Below, piece after piece: positions 1-6,033 of a stretch of DNA of 6,713 nucleotides. Location: the NCBI GenBank assembly GCA_023145535.1, contig JAGLDQ010000211.1, forward strand, positions 1-6,713, in the 5' to 3' direction. The notes under the pieces were generated by a model that worked only from the letters and a program-made list of their open reading frames with translations, was not told the origin of the DNA and searched no databases. This stretch comes from Cocleimonas sp. Lineage in GTDB: Bacteria; Pseudomonadota; Gammaproteobacteria; Thiotrichales; Thiotrichaceae. The translations under genes were made by a program, and so were the position numbers. Position 1 is the stretch's first letter. Every line of letters starts with the position of its first letter.

Positions 1-752
1 CAAGGGGCGTGTTTCTTTGCTTGTTCAAACATATCACGGACACGTGATGCGCCAACACCCACAAACATTTCAACAAAATCAGAGCCAGAAATACTAAAGA
101 AAGGGACTTTTGCTTCACCCGCAATCGCTTTTGCGAGTAGGGTTTTACCTGTACCAGGAGAACCTGCTAATAAAACACCGCGTGGGATTTTTCCGCCCAA
201 TTTTTGAAATTTGCTGGGATCACTTAGGAATTCAACGAGTTCATAAACTTCATCTTTAGCTTCTTCACAACCGGCAACATCAGCAAAGGTGACTTTAATC
301 TGATCTTCAGACATCATCCGTGCCTTACTTTTCCCAAAGGACATCGGGCCGCCTTTACCACCACCGCCTTGCATCTGGCGCATAATGTAAATCCATAGTC
401 CGATAATCAATAAAAACGGAATGGTGTTGATGAGAATATCTAATAAAACAGAGCGTCCTTCGGGTGGCTCTACTTCAATGGTGACATTATTAGAAACCAA
501 ATCATCAATCATTTTAGGATCGTTAATGGGCGCATAGGTCTGGAATTTTTCACCTGATTCAGTAATGCCAGTGATGACTTGGCCACGAATCATGACATTC
601 TGGACACCATTATTTTTAACCTTTCCCAGAAACTCTGAATAAGACATCGCCGAAGAGCGTGTTGCCCCTTGGTCTTGAAATTTGCTAAAGACAGCAACTA
701 GAACGAGGGCGATAACAACCCACATTAGTATGTTTTTATTTAATTCGCTCAA
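1..752 (-). CDS. ftsH: ATP-dependent zinc metalloprotease FtsH (N-terminal part, cut by window edge)
   Basis: FtsH is an inner-membrane AAA+ protease that degrades misfolded membrane proteins and regulatory proteins. The first 250 residues are visible; the Walker B, second region of homology and HExxH zinc protease domain lie beyond the left edge. Seen in order: TM1 about residues 7-22, a periplasmic domain about 24-100, TM2 about 105-125 (INTIPFLLIIGLWIYIM), a Gly-rich linker, the AAA start (VTFADVAGCEEAKDEV), Walker A GSPGTGKT at 197-204, and the pore loop FVGVG from F230. The start is a TTG: a GAGGGA Shine-Dalgarno sits 6 nt upstream (759-764), no ATG or GTG lies nearby in frame, and the first ATG downstream (codon 10) falls inside TM1. 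It follows rlmE on the same strand after 94 nt, the classic rlmE-ftsH order. Walker A has Ser where most FtsH have Pro. Identity is certain by family match; the start is inferred. Confidence 0.96.
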   Translation of the reverse strand, partial: MSELNKNILMWVVIALVLVAVFSKFQDQGATRSSAMSYSEFLGKVKNNGVQNVMIRGQVITGITESGEKFQTYAPINDPKMIDDLVSNNVTIEVEPPEGRSVLLDILINTIPFLLIIGLWIYIMRQMQGGGGKGGPMSFGKSKARMMSEDQIKVTFADVAGCEEAKDEVYELVEFLSDPSKFQKLGGKIPRGVLLAGSPGTGKTLLAKAIAGEAKVPFFSISGSDFVEMFVGVGASRVRDMFEQAKKHAP

Positions 753-758
753 TGAAAT

Positions 759-764
759 TCCCTC
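759..764 (-). promoter_or_regulatory. Ribosome binding site of ftsH that decides the TTG start
   Basis: On the minus strand GAGGGA lies 6 nt before TTG at 752-750. It supports a non-ATG start for ftsH, since the next in-frame ATG is nine codons inside the first membrane segment. Confidence 0.7.
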
Positions 765-846
765 AGTAAAAATTCGATCTGATAATGTTTGGGCTATATT
801 AGCATGATAATGAATAGAGTTTAAGTTGATTGACAATTAGTCAGAT

Positions 847-1482
847 TTAAGCATGAAAATTTCTTGCAACAACATAAACCTCCTTACTGCGTGCGCGAGA
901 CGCTTTGGGTTTTCTTACTTTAACTTGTCGAAAGCTGCTACGGACATCTCGTAAATACTCGTCAGAACCTTGACCTTGAAATAGTTTCACCACCAGCGAT
1001 CCACCCGGTTTTAAAACTTCACGTGCCATCTCTAATGCTAGTTCGCATAAGTAAATCGAGCGTGGCAGGTCAATGCTTTCTACTCCACTTATATTGGGTG
1101 CCATATCTGAAATTACAATATCTAGCTGGTTATTTTTAGCATCCTCCTTTTTTAAGACATTAAGAATCTCATCTAAGACGCTTTGCTCTGTAAAATCACC
1201 TTTAATAAATTCCACAAAAGGGAGAGGGTCAATATCTAGAATATCACTTGCAATCACCCGCCCTTTTTTACCGACTAACTTAACGGCATATTGACTCCAG
1301 CCACCAGGGGCTGCGCCTAAGTCAATTATATTCATATTGGGTTTGATGAGCTTTTCTTTTTGCTGAATCTCTTCTAGCTTATACACAGCACGGGAGCGGT
1401 AACCATCCTGCTGTGATTTTTTAACATACTCGTCATCGAAATGCTCTTGCAACCATGCGTTGCTACTTTTACTTTTTGCCAT
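847..1482 (-). CDS. rlmE: 23S rRNA (uridine-2552-2'-O) methyltransferase RlmE
   Basis: RlmE (FtsJ/RrmJ) uses S-adenosylmethionine to 2'-O-methylate U2552 in the A loop of 23S rRNA, a late step in 50S assembly. The protein has 211 residues, close to the 209 of E. coli. Seen: N-terminal WLQEHF at 10-15, RSRAVYKLEEIQ at 29-40, the SAM-binding loop DLGAAPGGWSQY at 54-65, SDMAPNISG at 125-133, VLKPGGSLVVKLFQG at 156-170, and the C-terminal VRKPKASRARSKEVYVVA. The K-D-K-E catalytic tetrad is complete as K35, D126, K166 and E201. It is divergent from yhbY and upstream of ftsH, as in E. coli. No Shine-Dalgarno precedes the ATG; a TATAAT box ends only 9 nt before it, so translation may be leaderless. 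The start agrees with family length. Confidence 0.97.
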   Translation of the reverse strand: MAKSKSSNAWLQEHFDDEYVKKSQQDGYRSRAVYKLEEIQQKEKLIKPNMNIIDLGAAPGGWSQYAVKLVGKKGRVIASDILDIDPLPFVEFIKGDFTEQSVLDEILNVLKKEDAKNNQLDIVISDMAPNISGVESIDLPRSIYLCELALEMAREVLKPGGSLVVKLFQGQGSDEYLRDVRSSFRQVKVRKPKASRARSKEVYVVARNFHA

Positions 1483-1491
1483 AATGGACAG

Positions 1492-1519
1492 ATTATAAAG
1501 GATGCGTCTGACTCAGCAA
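1492..1519 (-). promoter_or_regulatory. Candidate rlmE(-ftsH) promoter, nearly leaderless
   Basis: On the minus strand a perfect -10 box TATAAT (1492-1497) is preceded by a 16-nt spacer and a weak -35 TTGCTG (1514-1519, three of six consensus bases). The -10 ends 9 nt before the rlmE ATG, so a start 6-7 nt downstream would leave a 2-3 nt leader. The -10 box is seen directly; transcription from it is inferred. Confidence 0.5.
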
Positions 1520-1523
1520 GCTG

Positions 1524-1529
1524 TATAAT
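1524..1529 (+). promoter_or_regulatory. Candidate yhbY -10 box, leaderless geometry
   Basis: A perfect TATAAT lies 7 nt before the proposed yhbY ATG at 1537. Transcription would begin at about the A of the start codon. No convincing -35 box is seen at 15-18 nt spacing. With flanking bases, it forms a 7-bp inverted repeat (GATTATA 1491-1497 / TATAATC 1524-1530) with the rlmE -10 box. Confidence 0.4.
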
Positions 1530-1536
1530 CCCGTTT

Positions 1537-1836
1537 ATGAATAATTTATCGAATAGACAAAAGAAGCAACTCAAAGGCATGGCACACTCACTAAAACCTG
1601 TCGTGAGTGTCGGTCAGCATGGCATGAAAGAAAGTATTGATGAGGAAATTGCGATTGCCATTAAATATCATCAGCTTATTAAAGTGAAAATAGGCCTTGG
1701 TGATCGTGATGCGCGCGATGCGCTTGTTGCACAAATGGTAGAAACGCATAACGCTATTTTAGTGCAGCGCATAGGCAATATAGCGGTGCTGTATCGTTTT
1801 AATCCGCAAAAAGGGAAACTAGACGGACTCAGCTAA
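1537..1836 (+). CDS. yhbY: Ribosome assembly RNA-binding protein YhbY (CRM domain)
   Basis: YhbY is a small single-domain CRM (KH-like) RNA-binding protein associated with pre-50S ribosomal particles. From the ATG at 1537 it has 99 residues, against 97 in E. coli. Seen: LSNRQKKQLKGMAHSLKPVVSVGQHGM at the N-terminus with the RNA-binding GxxG loop as G26-Q-H-G29, then HQLIKVKI, and IGNIAVLYR near the C-terminus, all typical of the family. The reading frame stays open upstream into rlmE (to 1441), but that 32-residue extension does not resemble YhbY and overlaps the opposite gene, so I reject it. There is no Shine-Dalgarno before 1537. It is divergent from rlmE and converges on the DUF3144 gene, with 26 nt between stops. 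greA, often upstream of yhbY in enterics, is not here. Confidence 0.93.
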   Translation: MNNLSNRQKKQLKGMAHSLKPVVSVGQHGMKESIDEEIAIAIKYHQLIKVKIGLGDRDARDALVAQMVETHNAILVQRIGNIAVLYRFNPQKGKLDGLS

Positions 1837-1862
1837 CTGAGAGAGAATGGGCAAACAGAACG

Positions 1863-2171
1863 CTATTTGTTCATATACTTCTCATACTTTTTTTCTTCTT
1901 TGGTAAAAGCAGATTCATAACTGGTGAGGTTTTCCTCAAGCATCTGCTTAAACTGATTTGTAAAATGTTCAATGGCTGTTTCACGGTTAGCTTTATACTG
2001 CTCTAGATCCCCCGAACCTGTTGCAACAATAAACGAGCTAAATCGTGCAGCTCCATAAATAAAAGAAGATCCAACAAGATCTGAATTATGTTCTTCCATA
2101 TGCTGATTACCTACATCAATATAGGCATCGGCTATTTCCTTAAATATTTTATTAGTATCGGCATCGCTCAT
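1863..2171 (-). CDS. DUF3144 family protein of unknown function
   Basis: The product is a 102-residue soluble protein with no signal peptide or membrane segment. It looks like the DUF3144 family (recognised from memory): an N-terminal helix with FKEIADAYIDVGNQ (10-23), the motif VGSSFIYGAARFSSFIVA (33-50), and ANRETAIEHFTNQFKQMLEENLTSYESAF (61-89), where family members usually carry a similar 'REEAI..F...Y..ML..N...Y' stretch. A lysine- and tyrosine-rich tail follows (91-102). No catalytic motif is visible and the family has no established role that I know of. The start is supported by AGGAG 6 nt upstream (2178-2182). It converges with yhbY and is divergent from the small gene at 2302, so it is probably monocistronic. 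Confidence 0.8.
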   Translation of the reverse strand: MSDADTNKIFKEIADAYIDVGNQHMEEHNSDLVGSSFIYGAARFSSFIVATGSGDLEQYKANRETAIEHFTNQFKQMLEENLTSYESAFTKEEKKYEKYMNK

Positions 2172-2215
2172 ACTGTGCTCCTGAATAGTTTAACGGTTTG
2201 GGTAAAAAGGAGCAG

Positions 2216-2242
2216 TTTATAGGGTTCAACAAGCACTTTCAA
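2216..2242 (-). promoter_or_regulatory. Candidate promoter of the DUF3144 gene
   Basis: On the minus strand -35 TTGAAA (2237-2242, five of six) and -10 TATAAA (2216-2221, five of six) are separated by 15 nt, slightly short for sigma-70. The leader would be about 38 nt and include the AGGAG ribosome site. Inferred from consensus only. Confidence 0.4.
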
Positions 2243-2301
2243 TATTCAGATAGCGAAGTGATAGTTTTCGTTTTCAGCCACAATCAAGATAAAACATAAC
2301 G

Positions 2302-2622
2302 ATGAAAAAGCGCACATTCAATATTGATTGCACCCGTAAAGAACCCTGTCAAAAACTTTATAAAATACTCACACTTTTTATCAATACCGCTTTCCCTCCG
2401 AATGGTTCTGATTGCGCTCAAGCCACTCGGGCGTCTTTATTAGTGCTTTGTGATAAAATTAAAAATAGCAGTCATATTTGTGAAATGAATAAACGCCAAC
2501 GACCCTTGCTGAAAACAGCGATCACTTGGTATTTTGAAACGGTTGAAGTGAGTGAGAATAGTCAACAACAAGCGCTTTTGTTATTGATAGCGAAGCGTTC
2601 TAGCAAAAGAATAAACACCTGA
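2302..2622 (+). CDS. Hypothetical protein, small, basic, five cysteines
   Basis: I do not recognise this 106-residue product. It begins MKKRTFNIDCTRKEPC and is rich in Lys/Arg, with cysteines at 10, 16, 38, 50 and 60, the first pair separated by five residues. The C-terminal half (LLKTAITWYFETVEVSENSQQQALLLLIAKRSS) looks helical and soluble; there is no signal peptide or clear membrane span. It stands alone on the plus strand between minus-strand genes, divergent from DUF3144 and convergent with dsbB (54 nt between stops). No good Shine-Dalgarno precedes the ATG. It does not lie opposite another gene, which argues for a real gene, but the ORF is short and I see no family motif. It could be a lineage-specific gene or a chance ORF. 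Confidence 0.5.
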   Translation: MKKRTFNIDCTRKEPCQKLYKILTLFINTAFPPNGSDCAQATRASLLVLCDKIKNSSHICEMNKRQRPLLKTAITWYFETVEVSENSQQQALLLLIAKRSSKRINT

Positions 2623-2635
2623 ATGATGATAGGAA

Positions 2636-2660
2636 AAAAGCGGAGACCCTCTTTGCTTTT
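2636..2660. terminator. Weak candidate bidirectional terminator between convergent genes
   Basis: AAAAGC (2636-2641) and GCTTTT (2655-2660) form a 6-bp inverted repeat, with a further GAG/CTC pairing inside. The stem is A/T-rich with only one terminal G-C and C-G pair, so it would be weak. It sits between the stop codons of the 2302 gene and dsbB, where a shared terminator is expected. Confidence 0.3.
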
Positions 2661-2676
2661 CTCATCTTGAAATTAA

Positions 2677-3180
2677 CTAACGACGAAAACTAGCGATGAA
2701 CATTCCCATGGCCAATAAAACCATCATCACCGAAAATAGGGTTAATGTCTCTGCCATTGTTATATCCAAAAATAATTTTGGGGTGTAACTACAAGATGTC
2801 CAAGGCATAAAGAAGGAAGGCATCCATTTATCCACAGCTATCCAGTCAGGAAAGTTTAAGGTAGCCGCGCATTCACCCTTAATAAATCCGCGTTCTGTTC
2901 CAAGTAGTTGATAAGAGCGCTCTAACATTGCTGCAAAGGTCACCAGTAAAGAAAAGGATATAATGATTACGCCTAGCTTCGTTGACCTTAGGAATAGTCC
3001 TAAAACAGCCTGCACGATTAATAAAACAACCAATAATCTGAAATGAATGCAGAGAATGCAAGGGGGTTCTTCCCTATAATATTGATAGAAAACAGCGACT
3101 CCCTCAAGCGCTAGACCAAGCAAAACCAGCGCAATCCAAAAAAGCTTGCCTTGCATTAATAATTGTAATTTTTTTATCAT
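2677..3180 (-). CDS. dsbB: Disulfide bond formation protein DsbB
   Basis: DsbB is an inner-membrane protein that reoxidises periplasmic DsbA and passes the electrons to ubiquinone. The product has 167 residues and four predicted membrane helices at about 13-33, 42-64, 69-86 and 144-164. The first catalytic pair is C41-I-L-C44 followed by R48, the conserved arginine near the quinone site; the second pair, in the large periplasmic loop, is C104 and C130. All these positions equal the E. coli numbering. The motif FPDWIAVDKWMPSFF (110-124) corresponds to the conserved FPEWLPLDKWVPQVF. The ATG at 3180 gives the expected length; only a weak purine-rich ribosome site (AGAGAA) lies upstream. No dsbA is in the window; the neighbours suggest it is transcribed alone. 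Confidence 0.96.
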   Translation of the reverse strand: MIKKLQLLMQGKLFWIALVLLGLALEGVAVFYQYYREEPPCILCIHFRLLVVLLIVQAVLGLFLRSTKLGVIIISFSLLVTFAAMLERSYQLLGTERGFIKGECAATLNFPDWIAVDKWMPSFFMPWTSCSYTPKLFLDITMAETLTLFSVMMVLLAMGMFIASFRR

Positions 3181-3256
3181 GATGGTTCTCTTTCATAGCA
3201 TTTTTGCCCAAATTGGACGGTTAGAATAATGTTCGCAGATAACAGCGGAAAGATAC

Positions 3257-3270
3257 AGCCAGAGCTGGCT
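3257..3270. repeat. Short inverted repeat AGCCAG/CTGGCT
   Basis: AGCCAG (3257-3262) and CTGGCT (3265-3270) are exact reverse complements separated by 2 nt, which as RNA would be a 5-bp stem with a 4-nt loop. It lies 30 nt from the larger palindrome, upstream of dsbB. It could be an operator or a weak hairpin; function unknown. Confidence 0.35.
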
Positions 3271-3302
3271 AAGTAAGGTGATATGTCGTTTGATAAGTCG
3301 TT

Positions 3303-3333
3303 GTCATCCCAACAATATTTTAGCAGGGATGAC
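3303..3333. repeat. Perfect palindrome, 8-bp arms, possible dispersed intergenic repeat
   Basis: GTCATCCC (3303-3310) and GGGATGAC (3326-3333) are exact reverse complements around a 15-nt A/T-rich centre. It lies in the 175-bp gap between the rfbB stop and the dsbB start. The arms resemble the GTCAT(T)CCC ends of small dispersed palindromic repeats common in proteobacterial intergenic DNA (recalled, not searched). There is no T tract after it on either strand, so an intrinsic terminator is less likely, though it could protect the rfbB mRNA 3' end. Confidence 0.55.
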
Positions 3334-3355
3334 CGTGTTCTTGTAAGGTTGCGCT

Positions 3356-4426
3356 TTAATCCAGTAAAAGCGGTTGCCACCACTCTTCATTGTTCATATA
3401 CCATTCAATGGTTTTAATAATTCCTGTCTCAAAGGTGTCTTGTGGGGTGAAGCCGAGTTCAGTTTCTAGCTTTGTTGCATCTATTGCGTAACGCCAGTCA
3501 TGTCCTGCACGATCTTCAACATAAGTAATTAAATCGGCTGATTTCTTGCCATTTGCAGGGGCAGCATTAGGATATTGTTGATGTAGTTTAGGGTCTGCGG
3601 CAAACATACGATCCATCTCTCGACATAACAGCATAATAATATCGATATTAGTCCATTCATTATTGCCGCCAATATTGTAAATCTCGCCGACTTTACCTTT
3701 CTCTAAAATGACATCAATACCGCGTGCATGGTCGTCTACATATAACCAATCACGGATATTTTTTCCTGAGCCATAAACAGGTAGTGGTTTATTACGTAAA
3801 ATATTGCTTAAAAACAGCGGAATTAATTTTTCAGGATACTGATAAGGGCCATAGTTATTAGAACAGTTTGTCGTGGTAACATTCAAACCAAAAGTATGAT
3901 GATAAGCACGGACTAAATGATCAGATGATGCTTTGCTCGCCGAGTAAGGAGAGTTTGGTGCATAGACATGATCCTCCGTAAAGGCTTCTTCGTCGTCTTC
4001 CAGTTCACCATACACTTCATCCGTAGAAACATGATGAAAGCGGTGATCAGGTTTTGCGGTTGCTTCATTCTCGATCCAAACACGGCGTGCTGTTTTGAGA
4101 ATATTGTGCGTGCCTACAATATTGGTTTCAATAAAAATATCAGGCCCTGTGATGGAGCGGTCAACATGACTTTCGGCAGCAAAGTTTACGATAGTATCAA
4201 TATCATAATTAATCATAATATCTTCAACAAGTGCTTCATCTGCAATACTGCCTTCGACAAAACTAAAGTTGAGGTTATCATTTAAACCATCAAGACTAGG
4301 GCGATTGCCTGCATAGGTTAGTGCATCTAGCACCACCACTTTATCGTCTAAATGCTCTCGTAGCCAATAATAGACAAAGTTTGCACCAATAAAACCCGCA
4401 CCACCTGTTACTAATAATTTACGCAT
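3356..4426 (-). CDS. rfbB: dTDP-glucose 4,6-dehydratase (RfbB/RmlB)
   Basis: This cytoplasmic NAD-dependent enzyme turns dTDP-D-glucose into dTDP-4-keto-6-deoxyglucose, the second step of dTDP-L-rhamnose synthesis. It is an extended short-chain dehydrogenase of 356 residues (E. coli about 361). Seen: the Rossmann motif TGGAGFIGAN (7-16), D34 ALTYAGN, the active-site stretch STDEVYG (134-140) with T135-D136-E137, Y161-xxx-K165, NNYGPYQYPEKLIP (190-203), YGSGKNIRDWLYVDDH (218-233), and DRAGHDWRYAIDATK (305-319), where DRPGHD is the usual form. Residues 272-296 carry a longer insert than in E. coli. The start has AAGAGGA just upstream (4431-4437). It is third in the order rfbC-rfbD-rfbB, separated from rfbD by 183 bp, so it may have its own promoter. 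Confidence 0.97.
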   Translation of the reverse strand: MRKLLVTGGAGFIGANFVYYWLREHLDDKVVVLDALTYAGNRPSLDGLNDNLNFSFVEGSIADEALVEDIMINYDIDTIVNFAAESHVDRSITGPDIFIETNIVGTHNILKTARRVWIENEATAKPDHRFHHVSTDEVYGELEDDEEAFTEDHVYAPNSPYSASKASSDHLVRAYHHTFGLNVTTTNCSNNYGPYQYPEKLIPLFLSNILRNKPLPVYGSGKNIRDWLYVDDHARGIDVILEKGKVGEIYNIGGNNEWTNIDIIMLLCREMDRMFAADPKLHQQYPNAAPANGKKSADLITYVEDRAGHDWRYAIDATKLETELGFTPQDTFETGIIKTIEWYMNNEEWWQPLLLD

Positions 4427-4430
4427 ATTT

Positions 4431-4437
4431 TCCTCTT
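4431..4437 (-). promoter_or_regulatory. Ribosome binding site of rfbB
   Basis: AAGAGGA on the minus strand ends 4 nt before the rfbB ATG (4426). It fixes the start and shows that rfbB initiates translation independently of rfbD. Confidence 0.7.
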
Positions 4438-4609
4438 ATTTTGATGACGCTATAGAGATTATCTTGTTCTTTGCACTTCTTTGTAGAAGCCTCTTTATAG
4501 ACGTTCATCTATTAAATTTTCTAAGAATCAAGTGCTGTAGCTTCGCTGGGTGGAGCTAAAACATCGGATTCTGAAGTTATTTACCTGAAAAACGATAGGA
4601 ATAGAGTTA

Positions 4610-5479
4610 TTATTCACCCAATTCAAGCAACATTTTCCTTAATCCATTACGCCAATGTTCGCCATTCATATCAAGTGTTTTCCATGTCACTGTTTTATCC
4701 AGCACGCTATAGGCAGGGCGACTTGCCGGTGTTGGATAATCGGCGGTTGTTAATGGGTTAATTAAAATCTTTTCTTCTAATAAACCCAAATGTAAGCTTT
4801 CCTCTTGGATCGCTATGGCAAAATCATACCAACTAGCTACCCCCGCATCTGTCCAGTGGTGGATTCCTGTTGCATCAATTTCTATTGCCTTCCAAATAGC
4901 ATGCGCCAGTGAGTGTGCCCATGTTGGTGTGCCAATTTGATCCGCAATCACACCCAAAGCATCACGCTCAGACATTAAGCGCAACATCGTTTTAACAAAG
5001 TTATTACCATGTGCAGAATACAACCATGCGGTGCGGATAATAAAGGCCTCTTCACCTAATATCTCTAAAACAGCTTTATCACCATCATCTTTGGTTTGAC
5101 CATAGACACCTTGCGGCTCGGTTGGTGCATCCACTAAATAAGGAGAGCAACCGTTGCCGCTAAATACAAAGTCGGTTGAGGTTTGGATAAATTTAATGCC
5201 ATTATCTTTCGATACTTGAGCAAGATTTTTAGCACCCGTTTCATTAATCGCAGCAGCTAACTCCTGCTCTTCTTCAGCTTTATCAACCGCCGTATAAGCG
5301 GCGGAATTGATGATGACATCAGGCTTGCATTTAGCAATATAGGCGCTTACCGCATCGCTATCTGTAATATCTAGCTCAGCGACATCGGTTAGAATACATT
5401 CATAACCTTCTGGAACAGTGCGGGGTAATTCATAACCTAATTGTCCATTAGCCCCTGTTATTAATACTTTTTTACTCAT
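4610..5479 (-). CDS. rfbD: dTDP-4-dehydrorhamnose reductase (RfbD/RmlD)
   Basis: RmlD performs the last step, NAD(P)H-dependent reduction of dTDP-4-keto-L-rhamnose to dTDP-L-rhamnose. The 289-residue product is of normal family length. Seen: the Rossmann loop ITGANGQLG (G9, G12, G15), D36-like region TDVAELDITD, VIINSAAYTAVDKAE (55-69), the catalytic stretch QTSTDFVFSG (99-108) with T102, and Y126-GQT-K130. These correspond to Thr104, Tyr128 and Lys132 of the Salmonella enzyme. RTAWLYSAHGNNFVKTML and DQIGTPTWA further on are also characteristic, as is the late SRPAYSVLD. The usual STDYVF is here STDFVF. Its ATG overlaps the rfbC stop by 4 nt (ATGA), indicating translational coupling. No clear terminator follows. 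Confidence 0.96.
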   Translation of the reverse strand: MSKKVLITGANGQLGYELPRTVPEGYECILTDVAELDITDSDAVSAYIAKCKPDVIINSAAYTAVDKAEEEQELAAAINETGAKNLAQVSKDNGIKFIQTSTDFVFSGNGCSPYLVDAPTEPQGVYGQTKDDGDKAVLEILGEEAFIIRTAWLYSAHGNNFVKTMLRLMSERDALGVIADQIGTPTWAHSLAHAIWKAIEIDATGIHHWTDAGVASWYDFAIAIQEESLHLGLLEEKILINPLTTADYPTPASRPAYSVLDKTVTWKTLDMNGEHWRNGLRKMLLELGE

Positions 5480-6033
5480 AGTGAACCTTCAAAGACAGGT
5501 GCATCGGCAAGCAGGGTGGCTTCGGCATCTTTTTCGGATAAAACAGGTGGCTTATCACCGACTAAATGCCAATCAATATTCAATGCTGGATCATTCCAGC
5601 GCACACAGCCTTCATGCTCAGGCGCATAATAATCGGTACATTTGTAGACAAACTCAGCGGTTTCACTCAGGACGTAAAAACCATGCCCAAAGCCAGGTGG
5701 AACCCAAAGCATCTGTTTATTCTCTGCTGATAATTCATAGCCAACCCATTGCCCAAAAGTTGGTGAATGACGGCGTAAATCAACAGCAACATCAAATACC
5801 GCTCCTTCAACGACACGTACGAGCTTCCCTTGTGGCTGGATAAGTTGATAATGCAAACCCCGTAAAATACCTTGAGATGATTTGCTGTGATTATCTTGTA
5901 CAAAGTCAATATCAATACCATTCTCAGCAAAGTGTTTGCGTTGCCAAGTTTCCATAAAAAAACCACGATGATCGCCAAACACCTGCGGTTTTACCAAAAT
6001 GACTTCAGGGATTTCTGAGGGGATAAATTCCAT
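5476..6033 (-). CDS. rfbC: dTDP-4-dehydrorhamnose 3,5-epimerase (RfbC/RmlC)
   Basis: RmlC epimerises C3 and C5 of dTDP-4-keto-6-deoxyglucose to give dTDP-4-keto-L-rhamnose; the fold is a cupin-type jelly roll that works as a dimer without metal. The product has 185 residues, as expected. Seen: FGDHRGFFMETW (19-30), FVQDNHSKS (44-52), RGLHYQ with catalytic base H61, QGKLVRVVEGAVFDVAVDLR (68-87), SPTFGQWVG (90-98), WVPPGFGHGFYVLSE (110-124), Y130 in FVYK, and LSEKDA with D169. H61, Y130 and D169 align with His63, Tyr133 and Asp170 of Salmonella RmlC. It is the first gene of the rhamnose set here; its stop overlaps rfbD. The ribosome site is weak (AGG 10 nt before ATG). Confidence 0.97.
   Translation of the reverse strand: MEFIPSEIPEVILVKPQVFGDHRGFFMETWQRKHFAENGIDIDFVQDNHSKSSQGILRGLHYQLIQPQGKLVRVVEGAVFDVAVDLRRHSPTFGQWVGYELSAENKQMLWVPPGFGHGFYVLSETAEFVYKCTDYYAPEHEGCVRWNDPALNIDWHLVGDKPPVLSEKDAEATLLADAPVFEGSL

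Noticed and set aside
1441..1536. Upstream extension of the yhbY frame giving a 131-residue protein
   Set aside because: The extra 32 residues overlap the rlmE N-terminus on the other strand and do not resemble any YhbY; the ATG at 1537 gives family length.
3177..3383. 68-codon minus-strand ORF between rfbB and dsbB
   Set aside because: It runs out of frame from the end of rfbB through the palindrome and up to the dsbB start, with no family resemblance; it is a chance ORF.
3968..4285. 105-codon plus-strand ORF opposite rfbB, and similar ORFs opposite rlmE and rfbC
   Set aside because: They lie entirely antisense to well-supported genes and have no recognisable motifs.
4529..4556. Plus-strand sequence faintly resembling a JUMPstart element in the rfbD-rfbB gap
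   Set aside because: It is on the strand opposite to the rhamnose genes and lacks the ops core GGCGGTAG; similarity is loose and needs gaps.
4427..4609. Possible remnant of rfbA in the rfbD-rfbB gap
   Set aside because: Translations of the gap show no piece of the nucleotidyltransferase signature GGxGTRL or other RmlA motifs.
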